From Euryarchaeota archaeon RBG_19FT_COMBO_69_17 (GTDB lineage: Archaea; Thermoplasmatota; Thermoplasmata; RBG-16-68-12), in assembly GCA_001800825.1 (NCBI GenBank), contig MGWD01000066.1:844-36489 (forward strand): a DNA stretch of 35,646 bases. The letters are read 5' to 3'. The notes below the pieces were generated by a model, which saw only the letters and a program-made list of their open reading frames with translations, did no database searches and was not told the DNA's origin. Of the stretch, positions 6,787-14,484 are shown piece after piece. Numbering within the stretch: the stretch's first letter is position 1; each line of letters starts with the position of its first letter. The translations under genes were made by a program, and so were the position numbers.

Positions 6787-7302
6787 ATGATCCGGGACGC
6801 GGGGGATGCCGACCGGGCGGCCCTCGAGCGCGTCGCGCGGGCCTCCTTCGACGGGATCTACGCGTTCTTCGCCCTCCGCGGGATCCGCCGCGCGGACCCC
6901 CTCCTCGTCGCCGAGGACGGCGGCGCGGTCGTCGGATTCCTCGAGGGACTCGTCTTCGACGGTGCGCCTCGGATCGGGTATGTGTACTTCGTCGCGGTGG
7001 ACCCCGGCCATCGGGGGCACGGCCACGCCCGGGCCCTCGTCGGGGAGGCCCTCCGCTGCTTCGAGGCCCGGCAGGCGACCCGCGCTTTCGCCGCGGTCCC
7101 CGACGACAACGACGCGTCTCGCCGCCTCTTCGAGTCCCTCGGTTTCGAGGAGGTCCCGCGGTCCGCCCTCCGGCAGTGGTACGGCTGGCGGGGGATCGGG
7201 GTCCAGATGCGGATGGTCCTCGCCCCCCACGAGGTCCTCCTGGCGCGTACTTTCGCGGACCCCTCCCCGGCGCCCGCTCAAGAGGCCCCCCGTCCCTCGT
7301 AG
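6787..7302 (+). CDS. GNAT family N-acetyltransferase
   Basis: 171 residues from ATG 6787. The order of motifs is standard: N-terminal MIRDAGDADRAALERVARAS, strand VYFVAVDPGHRGHGHARAL (acetyl-CoA pyrophosphate loop, x-x-G-x-G/A type), then NDASRRLFESLGFEEV near the C-terminus. The last 20 residues are rich in Pro and Ala and overlap no domain. A TTG at 6760 overlapping vapC is possible, but typical GNAT sequence begins at the ATG. Acceptor substrate unknown. Its stop (7300-7302) lies within the region where the downstream polymerase's similarity begins. Confidence 0.8.
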   Translation: MIRDAGDADRAALERVARASFDGIYAFFALRGIRRADPLLVAEDGGAVVGFLEGLVFDGAPRIGYVYFVAVDPGHRGHGHARALVGEALRCFEARQATRAFAAVPDDNDASRRLFESLGFEEVPRSALRQWYGWRGIGVQMRMVLAPHEVLLARTFADPSPAPAQEAPRPS

Positions 7303-7366
7303 GACGGGGGAGACCGCCACGCACGGCTGGATCATCGACGCGTACGGGGACCTCGACCGCGATGCC

Positions 7367-10258
7367 ATGGTCCTCTGGCTCTGGAACGAGCAGGGGGCCC
7401 ACCGGATCGAGGACCCGCGGTTCCTCCCGACGTTCTTCCTCCACGTGCCCCCCGCTGAGCTCCCGGCCCTCCGGCGGCGGATCGAGATCCTCGACGGGGT
7501 GCGGGAGGTCCGCGAGGTCGAGCGCCGGATCGCCTTGGAGGACGAGGAGCCGCGGCCCGTCCTCGAGATCGTCCCGCGGCACTACCGCGACCTGCCGAAG
7601 GTCGCCCGGATCCTCGACTCGAACGGGGGGTACGTCGACCACAAGCTGTTCAACGTCGACCTGAGGCCGAGCCAGCGGTACATGATGGAACACGGGATCT
7701 TCCCCATGGGGCTCGTCCGGCACGCGAACGGCCGCTGGACCCCGGAGGAGGAGCACTTCGCCTTGGACTACCCGCTCCCCCCGCTGCGGCGGTCCCTCCT
7801 GGACCTCCACGTCGACAACCCGATGGGCATCCCGCGGATGCAGGACCGTCTCCTCGGGGCCCGCGTGGACGACGACGAGGTCGACGGGGACGAGGAATCC
7901 ATCCTCCGGGGGATCGAGGCGCTCGTGCGGTCGAAGGATCCCGATGTCCTCCTGACGGACGGCGGGGACGCGTTCACGATGCCCTACCTCGCGCGGAAGG
8001 TCGCGGACCTCGGGATGGACCTGCAGCTCGGGCGGGACCGGGACCGATTCGCGGAGCGGAAGGGGAAGTCCTACTTCACGTACGGGAAGATCGTCTACAA
8101 GCCCGGGCAATACCTCCTGCGCGGGCGCCTGCATCTGGACCGCGGGCACTTCGCGTACCGGGAGAGCGCCCTCGCGGGGCTCGCGGAGCTCTCGCGACTC
8201 TCCACGCTCACGCCTCAGGAGCAGGCCCGCCTCACGCCGGGCACGGCTTTCACCGCGATGCAGGTGAACCTCGCCCACAAGGACGGAACCCTCGTCCTCT
8301 GGAAGAAGAACCGACCGGAGGGATTCAAGAGCGCGGAGGATCTCCTCCGGGGCGATCGTGGCGGTTTCATTTTCGAGCCGGAAGTCGGTTTGCACGAAGG
8401 ACTCTACGAACTCGATTTCTTTGCCCTCTACCCTAGCATTATGGTCGGCTGCAATATCTCGGCTGAGACCCTCGACTGTCCATGTTGCACACTCGATGGA
8501 CGCGCCGTTCCGGAGTTGAGATATCACTTTTGCAGGCGACGTCTCGGGTTGATCCCTAGGGTTCTCAAGCCCGTGCTTGAACGCAGGCGATACTACAAGA
8601 AAATGAAGAGAGAACCGGGGCCTTTACAAGAAATCTACGTGGGGCGGGACACCATCTTGAAGTGGCTGTTGGTGACGTGTCTCGATGGGTCTACAGTCGT
8701 CCCTTTCAAGATTAACGGCGAGTACCGTATCTCTAGAATCGATCAAGTAATTGATCGCTACCTCAGGACCGAGGGTACACTGGAGCCGGATGATAGCATC
8801 TTTGTGTTGGGACCTGGGAAGGACTTTGAACTCACGGAAAAGCGCGTGAGAAAAGTCATCAAGGCAAAGGCGCCCGATAGCGAGTTGCTCATCCGGACTC
8901 GCGGGGGAAGGGAGATCCTTGCGACGCCGAACCATCAATTCTTTGTGCTGGCAAACGATGGCAACTTGCTGGAAAGAAGATCTGACGAACTGAAAGTAGG
9001 CGATTTCCTTCCGGAATACGCCTCGCTCCCTCTGGAGAGCAAAGCGCCTAGCACATTCGACATCTTGAGGCCCTTTCATGCTTCGCTCACAAGCGAAGAG
9101 CGACCGGGGGAGCTCCCTCCGGCTGCAAAGAATCTTTTGCGACTCGTGTCCGCAGACCTTTCATTTAGGCGTGTCGAGAAAATCGTTTCCGTTCCTCGCC
9201 GATCAGAGTACGTTTATTGTTTCGAAACCGAGGATAAACCGCACGGTTTCGTGATCGCCGGCGGCATAGTCGTTGGGAATAGTTTTGGGTACACCGGCTA
9301 CAAAAATGCCCGTTTCGGCCGCATCGAGTGCCACGAGGCGATCAACGCGTACGCGCGGGACATCCTCGTGCGCACGATGGAGATCTCCGAATCCCACGGA
9401 TACGAGGTCGTCCATGGCATCGTGGACTCCGTCTGGCTCCGGCCCAAGCCCGACGCGGATCCCATCGAGAAGGTCCGGGAGCACATCGCAGGCTCCATCG
9501 GCCTCCCCATCGAGCTCGAGGGGCGGTACAAGTGGATCGTCTTCCTGCCCTGCAAGACGACGGGCGTGGGCGCCCTGAACCGCTACTACGGGCTCTTCGA
9601 GGACGGCGAATTCAAGCTCCGCGGGATCGAGCTGCGGAAGCACGACACCCCGGAGTTCATCAACATCGCCCAGGAGGCGATGCTCGGGGAGCTGAGCTAT
9701 GCGTCGACCGCGGAGGAGTTCCGGGAGCGGATCCCCCGCGCGGTGAACGTCCTCCGGTGGACCGCGAAGCGCGTCCTCGACCGCGCGATCCCGGTCCACC
9801 AGTTCATCCTCACGCGGAACGTGACGAAGGCCCTTCCCGAGTACGTCGTCCTCACGGCGACCGCGGCGGCCCTCAAGCAGATGGAGAAGCGCGGGTTCTC
9901 CGTGGAGCCCGGGGAGACGGTCCGGTACGTCCTCCTCGACGCCCGCGCGCGCGATTCCGAGCGGAAGGTGCGGGTCGCGGAGTTCCTCCAGGGGGACGAG
10001 GAGCCCGACGCGTGGGAGTACATCCGCCTCCTCTGCCGCTCCGGGCAGACCCTCCTCGCGCCCTTCGGGTACACGGAGGACCGGCTGTACGGGATGTGCA
10101 AGGACCTCGGGGACGTCCGCCCGCCCACGGGGGACGATGGGGTCCGGATCCAGGAGGACTACAAGTCCCGGGGCCACAGCCGCGCCCGCGGCGGGGTCGG
10201 GTACAAGCGGCCGTGGAAGATCGAGGACCCGCCCGAGGCGGATCCCGACGTAGCGTGA
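7367..10258 (+). CDS. Family-B DNA polymerase, divergent, with mini-intein
   Basis: 963 residues from the first ATG, 762 after removal of the intein. Motif A is intact (LDFFALYPSIM, Asp350), followed by a Cys cluster (CPCC...HFC), motif B (KWLLV[T/intein]SFGYTGY) and motif C HGIVDSVW with Asp687. The canonical YGDTDS is altered: the first Asp is Ile, though the second, metal-binding Asp is kept. The exonuclease region is weak: no DxE motif I, only DGGDAFTMPYL recalling motif II. It resembles the archaeal PolB2-like group, whose activity is doubtful. Protein-like sequence continues upstream (TATHGWIIDAYGDLDRDA, from about 7319) without any ATG, GTG or TTG, so the true start is unclear. Confidence 0.88.
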   Translation: MVLWLWNEQGAHRIEDPRFLPTFFLHVPPAELPALRRRIEILDGVREVREVERRIALEDEEPRPVLEIVPRHYRDLPKVARILDSNGGYVDHKLFNVDLRPSQRYMMEHGIFPMGLVRHANGRWTPEEEHFALDYPLPPLRRSLLDLHVDNPMGIPRMQDRLLGARVDDDEVDGDEESILRGIEALVRSKDPDVLLTDGGDAFTMPYLARKVADLGMDLQLGRDRDRFAERKGKSYFTYGKIVYKPGQYLLRGRLHLDRGHFAYRESALAGLAELSRLSTLTPQEQARLTPGTAFTAMQVNLAHKDGTLVLWKKNRPEGFKSAEDLLRGDRGGFIFEPEVGLHEGLYELDFFALYPSIMVGCNISAETLDCPCCTLDGRAVPELRYHFCRRRLGLIPRVLKPVLERRRYYKKMKREPGPLQEIYVGRDTILKWLLVTCLDGSTVVPFKINGEYRISRIDQVIDRYLRTEGTLEPDDSIFVLGPGKDFELTEKRVRKVIKAKAPDSELLIRTRGGREILATPNHQFFVLANDGNLLERRSDELKVGDFLPEYASLPLESKAPSTFDILRPFHASLTSEERPGELPPAAKNLLRLVSADLSFRRVEKIVSVPRRSEYVYCFETEDKPHGFVIAGGIVVGNSFGYTGYKNARFGRIECHEAINAYARDILVRTMEISESHGYEVVHGIVDSVWLRPKPDADPIEKVREHIAGSIGLPIELEGRYKWIVFLPCKTTGVGALNRYYGLFEDGEFKLRGIELRKHDTPEFINIAQEAMLGELSYASTAEEFRERIPRAVNVLRWTAKRVLDRAIPVHQFILTRNVTKALPEYVVLTATAAALKQMEKRGFSVEPGETVRYVLLDARARDSERKVRVAEFLQGDEEPDAWEYIRLLCRSGQTLLAPFGYTEDRLYGMCKDLGDVRPPTGDDGVRIQEDYKSRGHSRARGGVGYKRPWKIEDPPEADPDVA
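8678..9280 (+). other. Mini-intein inside the DNA polymerase (201 residues)
   Basis: In frame with the polymerase and inserted in motif B, between LLVT and SFGYTGY. Block A is CLDGSTVVPF with Cys1; block B is REILATPNHQFFVL (TxNHxFF type); block F/G is SEYVYCFETEDKPHGFVIAGGIVVGN, followed by Ser+1. The penultimate residue is Gly where His is usual. Between the splicing halves lie only about 75 residues with no LAGLIDADG or HNH motif, so no homing endonuclease is present. Excision would restore a standard motif B. The DNA is clearly less GC-rich than the gene around it. Confidence 0.9.
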
Positions 10259-10263
10259 CGGCC

Positions 10264-10842
10264 TCACGCCTTCCGAGCGATGGCCTCGATCCGCAGGGTG
10301 ACCTTGACCTTGTCCCCGACGAGCACGCCGCCGTTGTCGAGGACCTGGTTCCAGCTCACCCCGAAGTCCTTCCGGTTCAGGGTCGCCTTCGCGAGGAACG
10401 CGACGCGGGCGTTGCCCCACGGGTCGACGCCCTCGCCTTCCTTCTCGACATCGAGGGCGACCGCCCGCGTGACCCCGCGGATCGTGAGCTCCCCCGCGAG
10501 CCGGCCCTCGTCCCCGTCCCCCGTCTCGACCGCCGTGCCGCGGAACGAGATCGTCGGATGGTTCGCGACGTCGAAGAAGTCCGGGGACCGCAGGTGGGTG
10601 TCCCGGTCCTCGACCCCCGTGTCGATCGTCCGCGCGTCGATCTCCGCCTCCGCCCGGCCGAGGGTGGGCGCGGCGGGGTCGTACTCGATACTCCCGCGAA
10701 GGGAGTTGAAGCGTCCCGTGACCGAGGAGATCATCATGTGCCGCACGGCGAACTCCGCGGAGCTGTGGGCGGGATCGATGTCCCAAGTCTTGGTGTTCTT
10801 CGGCCCGGACATCGGAAGCGGTGGGGCGACCATCGTCATCAT
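10264..10842 (-). CDS. YceI-like family protein
   Basis: 192 residues. YceI fold landmarks: TWDIDPAHSSAEFAVRHMM (about 19-37), GRFNSLRGSIEYDP, the conserved RDTHLRSPDFFDVANHPTISF (about 80-100), and LTIRGVTRAVALDVE. The family forms a lipocalin-like barrel that binds polyisoprenoids or related long-chain lipids. No signal peptide is visible, so this one is probably cytoplasmic. The first residues (MMTMVAPPLPMSG) offer several start codons; 10842 is kept because a TATA box lies about 26-30 nt upstream. The promoter sits between the arms of a perfect 9-bp inverted repeat, suggesting tight repression. Confidence 0.88.
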   Translation of the reverse strand: MMTMVAPPLPMSGPKNTKTWDIDPAHSSAEFAVRHMMISSVTGRFNSLRGSIEYDPAAPTLGRAEAEIDARTIDTGVEDRDTHLRSPDFFDVANHPTISFRGTAVETGDGDEGRLAGELTIRGVTRAVALDVEKEGEGVDPWGNARVAFLAKATLNRKDFGVSWNQVLDNGGVLVGDKVKVTLRIEAIARKA

Positions 10843-10851
10843 CTCGCCATC

Positions 10852-10890
10852 ACTACGAAGTGGATAGTTAAATAGTTCCCCCTTCGTAGT
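10852..10890 (-). promoter_or_regulatory. yceI promoter framed by a 9-bp inverted repeat
   Basis: ACTACGAAG (10852-10860) and CTTCGTAGT (10882-10890) are perfect inverted arms separated by 21 bp. The spacer holds the only AT-rich block, minus-strand CTATTTAACTATC, a TATA-like box about 26-30 nt before the start at 10842. The arms cover the positions of BRE/TFB on one side and the transcription start region on the other. Confidence 0.55.
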
Positions 10891-10957
10891 ATCGTAGCCA
10901 ATCCGGGAACGGGGAGTCGCTCCCCTCCGGAGGAGCGACGGGCCCGACGGGAGGGGG

Positions 10958-11182
10958 TCAGGCTTCCGGGAACGGTTCCTCTCGAAGGCCCTCCGCGGTC
11001 GCGACGAGCTTGGACACGCGCTGCTCCGCCTGGGCCAGGAGATCGTGGCACCGGCGGTACAGGGCGAGCCCTTCCTCGAAGGCGGCGAGGGCGCGGTCCA
11101 GGGGCGCGTCGCCCCGGGACAGCTCCTCGACCTTCGCCTCGAGGGCCGCGAGGGCGTCCTCGAACAGGGGTCGGTCGGTCAT
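10958..11182 (-). CDS. xseB: Exonuclease VII small subunit
   Basis: 74 residues, all-helical. It shows the XseB pattern: FEDALAALEAKVEELSRGDAPLDRALAAFEEGLALYRRC followed by LLAQAEQRVSKL. It pairs with XseA to form the processive single-strand nuclease exonuclease VII, in which several small subunits bind each large one. Its ATG overlaps the xseA stop by 4 bp. Exonuclease VII is mainly bacterial; archaeal copies are scattered, so an ancient transfer is likely, although codon use here matches the core. Confidence 0.9.
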   Translation of the reverse strand: MTDRPLFEDALAALEAKVEELSRGDAPLDRALAAFEEGLALYRRCHDLLAQAEQRVSKLVATAEGLREEPFPEA

Positions 11183-12414
11183 GGGTCCTCCTTCGCTTCG
11201 ACGTGAACGTGAAGGCGCCCGTCATGGAGGCGGACGAGCAGGGCGTCCCCGGAGCGCGCCTCCCCGGCGCGGGACACGACCCGGCCGTCGGGCCGCAGGA
11301 GGATCGCGTACCCTCGCCGCAGGGTCCCGAGGGGGCTCAGGAGATGGAGCCGCCGGCCGAGGGACGTGAGCCGCTCCTGGTCCCTCCGCAGGGAGTTCCG
11401 GATCCCCGCCTCGAGGCCGCTCCCCGCGGCCCGCAGGCGTCGGCCGTTCGACTCGACGTCCCGCCGCAGGCCCGACGGGGTGAGCCGGTACCCGAGGGAC
11501 GCGAGGGCCGTCCACCGATCCCGGAGGGCGTCCCGGGTCCCCCGGAGGAGGCCCGCGCCCAGGGTCGCGACGTGGGCCATGAGCTCCGCGCGGTCCGGGG
11601 CCACGAGCTCCGCGGCCGCACTCGGCGTCGGCGCGCGGAGGTCCGCGACGAAGTCGACGATCGTGAGGTCCGTCTCGTGCCCGACCGCGCTCACGACGGG
11701 CACGGGGCACGCGGCGATCGCGCGGGCGAGGCCCTCGTCGTTGAAGCACCAGAGGTCCTCGAGGGATCCCCCGCCCCGGGCGACGAGGACGACGTCCACG
11801 CGGCCCTGGACCGCGGCGAGGGCCGCCCGCAGGCTCGCGGGGGCCTCGGGGCCCTGGACGAGGGACGGCGCCACGACGACGTCGGCCAGGGGAAAGCGGC
11901 GCCGCAGGACGACGAGGACGTCGTGGATCACGGCCCCCGCCTCCGAGGTGACGACGCCGATCCGCCGGGGGAACGCGGGGAGGGGGCGCTTCCTCGACTC
12001 CTCGAAGAGGCCTTCCGCCGCGAGGCGGCGGCGCGTCGTCTGGAAGGCGGCCCAGAACGCCCCCACGCCCGCGGGCGTGAGGGCCCTCACGACGAGCTGG
12101 ACCTCGCCCCGCCGGGCGTACAGGTCCACGTCCCCCGACGCGACGACCTCCATCCCGTCCTCGAGGTCGAAGCCGAGGCCCTCCGACGCGTCCCGGAACA
12201 GGACGCACGCGATCTGCGCGTTCGCGTCCTTCAGGCCGAAGAAGACGTGCCCTGCGGGCGTGCGCTGGACGTTGCCCGCCTCGCCCCGGACGAGGACCCG
12301 CCCGAGCAAGGGGTTCGACCGGAGGGTCTCCCGCAGGATCCGCGTGAGCTCCGTCACGGTCAGGGCGCGCGGGCCTTCGTCGGCCCGCGCCTCGCGCACG
12401 GCGATCGCTTCCAT
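11179..12414 (-). CDS. xseA: Exonuclease VII large subunit
   Basis: 411 residues. N-terminal OB-fold (about 20-115; TVTELTRILRETL, VRGEAGNVQRTPAGHVFFGL), then the catalytic domain with GVVTSEAGAVIHDVL (about 151-165), ARGGGSLEDLWCFNDEGLAR (about 213-232), SAVGHETDLTIVDFVADLRA and PTPSAAAELVAP, all hallmarks of XseA. A coiled-coil-like region follows and a C-terminal segment (LRRGYAILLRPDGRVV). It degrades single-stranded DNA to oligonucleotides without metal and acts with XseB, encoded just downstream. An AT-rich TATA-like stretch at about 12444-12453 precedes the start. Confidence 0.93.
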   Translation of the reverse strand: MEAIAVREARADEGPRALTVTELTRILRETLRSNPLLGRVLVRGEAGNVQRTPAGHVFFGLKDANAQIACVLFRDASEGLGFDLEDGMEVVASGDVDLYARRGEVQLVVRALTPAGVGAFWAAFQTTRRRLAAEGLFEESRKRPLPAFPRRIGVVTSEAGAVIHDVLVVLRRRFPLADVVVAPSLVQGPEAPASLRAALAAVQGRVDVVLVARGGGSLEDLWCFNDEGLARAIAACPVPVVSAVGHETDLTIVDFVADLRAPTPSAAAELVAPDRAELMAHVATLGAGLLRGTRDALRDRWTALASLGYRLTPSGLRRDVESNGRRLRAAGSGLEAGIRNSLRRDQERLTSLGRRLHLLSPLGTLRRGYAILLRPDGRVVSRAGEARSGDALLVRLHDGRLHVHVEAKEDP

Positions 12415-12539
12415 GGTCCGGTCGAGGGCGGACCACGCGGTGTGCCTATTTCAAGGGCGGATGGAGGGGTGGACGAAAGTGAACCCGCGGCAACGTGGCT
12501 CGGACCGTGGGCTCTTGCCCGGACACGCCCGCGTAGGCC

Positions 12540-13079
12540 TCAGGATGCGGTGAGGAGGTCCTTCGAGCTCACGAGGGCGTGGAGTCGCACGCCGATCTCC
12601 GCGAGGCCGATCTTCCCGCCTTCCTCGCGGTCCACGACGGCGACGACGTCCGTGACCACCGCCCCCTGGTGCCGGAGGCGCTCGATCGCGGACCGCAGGG
12701 TGCCGCCCGTCGTGACGACGTCCTCCACGAAGAGGACGCGGTCCCCCTTCGCGAGCTCGCCCTCGTACTCCTTCTTCGTCCCGTGGCCCTTCGCCTCCTT
12801 CCGGACCATGAGGTACGGCTTGCCCGAGACGAGGCTGACGACGGCGGCGATGGGGACCGCGCCGAGCTCCACGCCCGCGATCCGGTCGGCCCCGGCCGCG
12901 TACGGGGACATGCCGTCCCCGATCGCCCGCAGGAGGTCCGGGCGGGTCACGGCCTTCTTGATGTCCACGTAGTACGTCGACGTCCGGCCCGACGCCAGCG
13001 TGAAGGTCCCGTGCTGGAGGGCCCCGCACGCGCGGAGGCCCGCGACGAAGGCCGCGCGGTCGAACTCACCAGGGCTCAT
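12540..13079 (-). CDS. pyrE: Orotate phosphoribosyltransferase
   Basis: 179 residues. It converts orotate and PRPP to orotidine 5'-phosphate in pyrimidine synthesis. Visible motifs: FTLASGRTSTYYVDIKKAVT (about 26-45), the GVELGAVPIAA loop, YLMVRKEAKGHGT with the catalytic lysine region, and the PRPP-binding VLFVEDVVTTGGT (about 117-129). Length fits the family. The gene begins 14 bp inside the end of the CarS gene on the same strand, so they form a coupled pair. Confidence 0.92.
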   Translation of the reverse strand: MSPGEFDRAAFVAGLRACGALQHGTFTLASGRTSTYYVDIKKAVTRPDLLRAIGDGMSPYAAGADRIAGVELGAVPIAAVVSLVSGKPYLMVRKEAKGHGTKKEYEGELAKGDRVLFVEDVVTTGGTLRSAIERLRHQGAVVTDVVAVVDREEGGKIGLAEIGVRLHALVSSKDLLTAS

Positions 13080-13626
13080 GCTTCCTCCCCATCCGGTACC
13101 CGAGGACGTTCACGGCACGATGCAGGACCGGCGTAATCAAGATGATGGCGAGGAGCCCGAGGAGCCCGTCCCCCTCGAAGAACTTCGGGCGGGACCAGAG
13201 CGGGAGGAACGCGGACGCCGCAAGGGCGCCGACGACGAAGTCGTACTGGTCCAGGCCGACGGCCTTCGCGCCCCGCGGCTGGTGCAGGCGCCGTTTGATG
13301 AACGCCCCCCAGAGGTCCCCGAGGAGGGCGCCGAGGGCGAGGACGGCGGACGCGAGGAGGGCCTCCGCGGGGGAACCGAAGGACCACGTCGACGCGGGGT
13401 CCGGGAGCCCGACGAGGAGGGAGAGGACGAGGCCGAGGATCGCGCCCGAGGCGACCCCGCCCGCGAGGCCGCGCCACGTCTTCCCGTCCCCGAACAGGCG
13501 CTCCCCGTCCCGCAGCGTGCGGCCGAGGTCGACGGGCCGGCCGCCCCCGAAGACGACGGCCATGGGGTTCGCCGCGTACGCGGGGAGGAAGAACCAGAGG
13601 GCCTGGGGGATCGCGTCGAGGGCCAT
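13066..13626 (-). CDS. carS: CDP-2,3-bis-(O-geranylgeranyl)-sn-glycerol synthase (CarS, DUF46)
   Basis: 186 residues, about five membrane segments. The N-terminal ALWFFLPAYAANPMAVVFGG and the central LGRTLRDGERLFGDGKTWRG (about 41-60), then LGDLWGAFIKRRLHQPRG, are diagnostic of CarS, the integral-membrane enzyme that transfers CMP to unsaturated archaetidic precursor in archaeal phospholipid synthesis. A C-terminal LDQYDFVVGALA motif is also conserved. Start ATG 13626 is 26 nt from a strong TATA box (CTTATATG, minus strand), predicting a leaderless mRNA. Together with glycerol-1-phosphate dehydrogenase at 23064 it marks the genome as archaeal. Confidence 0.93.
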   Translation of the reverse strand: MALDAIPQALWFFLPAYAANPMAVVFGGGRPVDLGRTLRDGERLFGDGKTWRGLAGGVASGAILGLVLSLLVGLPDPASTWSFGSPAEALLASAVLALGALLGDLWGAFIKRRLHQPRGAKAVGLDQYDFVVGALAASAFLPLWSRPKFFEGDGLLGLLAIILITPVLHRAVNVLGYRMGRKHEPW

Positions 13627-13648
13627 CGCGCGGCGAAGGGGGAGGACC

Positions 13649-13657
13649 CATATAAGC
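13649..13657 (-). promoter_or_regulatory. TATA box of carS-pyrE
   Basis: Minus-strand CTTATATGG, centred 26 nt before ATG 13626; one of the clearest archaeal promoters in the window. Confidence 0.6.
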
Positions 13658-13746
13658 CACCCGAGGTGCGCGAGGACCCTGCGGCCCGCGGGCGCGCCCC
13701 CGGGAGGGGCCTGCGTTTTCAGGATTGATATTCTCCGCACCACGGT

Positions 13747-13753
13747 CTTATAG
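13747..13753 (+). promoter_or_regulatory. TATA box of first KaiC-like gene
   Basis: CTTATAG, centre about 13750. Transcription start would fall near 13776, giving a leader of about 7 nt to ATG 13783 and excluding the TTG at 13768. Confidence 0.5.
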
Positions 13754-13782
13754 CGCAAGGGGGCTCGTTGCCGGGTCAGCCC

Positions 13783-14484
13783 ATGGACCGCGTGCGCACG
13801 TTCATCGACGGCTTCGACGAGCTCCTCGGCGGCGGCGTGCCCAAGGGCTCCGTCGTCCTCGTGTCGGGCGCGGCGGGCACGATGAAGACCGCGATGACCT
13901 TCTCGATCCTGTACGAGAACGTGAAGGCGGGCTCGAAGGCCCTCTACATCAGCCTCGAGGAGAGCCAGGAGGACCTCCGGGCCGCGATGGAGAGCCTCGG
14001 CCTCACGGGCCTCGAGGACATGGAGCTGTACATCCTCGACATCGGGAAGATCCGCCTCGAGCACAGGGAGGAGGAGCTGTCGAAGAACTGGCTCGAGATC
14101 CTCCAGAAGTACATCGACCAGCGCGTCCGGATGAACGGGTTCGACCTCGTCGCGGTCGACAGCCTCGCGGCCCTGTACAGCCTGAGCTCCCTCGCGAACC
14201 CGCGGCGGGACCTGTTCCACTTCTTCGGGTTCCTCAAGGGCCTCGACGCGACGACGTTCCTCATCTCCGAGGTGCCGTCCGGCGGGGACGGCCGCCTGGG
14301 GCGGTTCGAGGAGGAGTTCCTCGCGGACGGGATCCTGTACCTCCGGCAGTTCGAGAAGGGGGAGACGGACGTCCAGCTGCGCCTGCGGTGCGTGAAGATG
14401 CGGAGGACGAAGCACGAGCGCGGCTACTACGTCCTGATCCGGGACGGCGTGAAGTTCCAGCTCGCCCCCGCGATCTCAGAGTGA
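13783..14484 (+). CDS. KaiC-like RecA-superfamily ATPase, paralogue 1
   Basis: 233 residues, one KaiC domain. FIDGFDELLGGGVPKGSVVL opens the fold; Walker A is GAAGTMKT (29-36), with Met where the usual Gly precedes Lys; the KaiC Glu pair is Glu59-Glu60 (ISLEES); Walker B ends at Asp126 (LVAVDSLAAL). The C-terminal LRLRCVKMRRTKHERGYYVL is shared with the other two paralogues here. KaiC-like archaeal proteins act in signalling and in motility complexes (ArlH), but no partner is known for this one. It ends 9 bp inside a convergent conserved gene. Confidence 0.88.
   Translation: MDRVRTFIDGFDELLGGGVPKGSVVLVSGAAGTMKTAMTFSILYENVKAGSKALYISLEESQEDLRAAMESLGLTGLEDMELYILDIGKIRLEHREEELSKNWLEILQKYIDQRVRMNGFDLVAVDSLAALYSLSSLANPRRDLFHFFGFLKGLDATTFLISEVPSGGDGRLGRFEEEFLADGILYLRQFEKGETDVQLRLRCVKMRRTKHERGYYVLIRDGVKFQLAPAISE

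Noticed and set aside
6200-8527. 775-codon minus-strand open frame opposite vapC, GNAT and polymerase genes
   Set aside because: Composition (Arg, Pro, Glu, Val repeats) is that of an antisense shadow; the plus-strand genes have clear domains.
11203-12972. 589-codon plus-strand frame opposite xseA and pyrE
   Set aside because: Antisense shadow; XseA and PyrE motifs on the minus strand are unmistakable.
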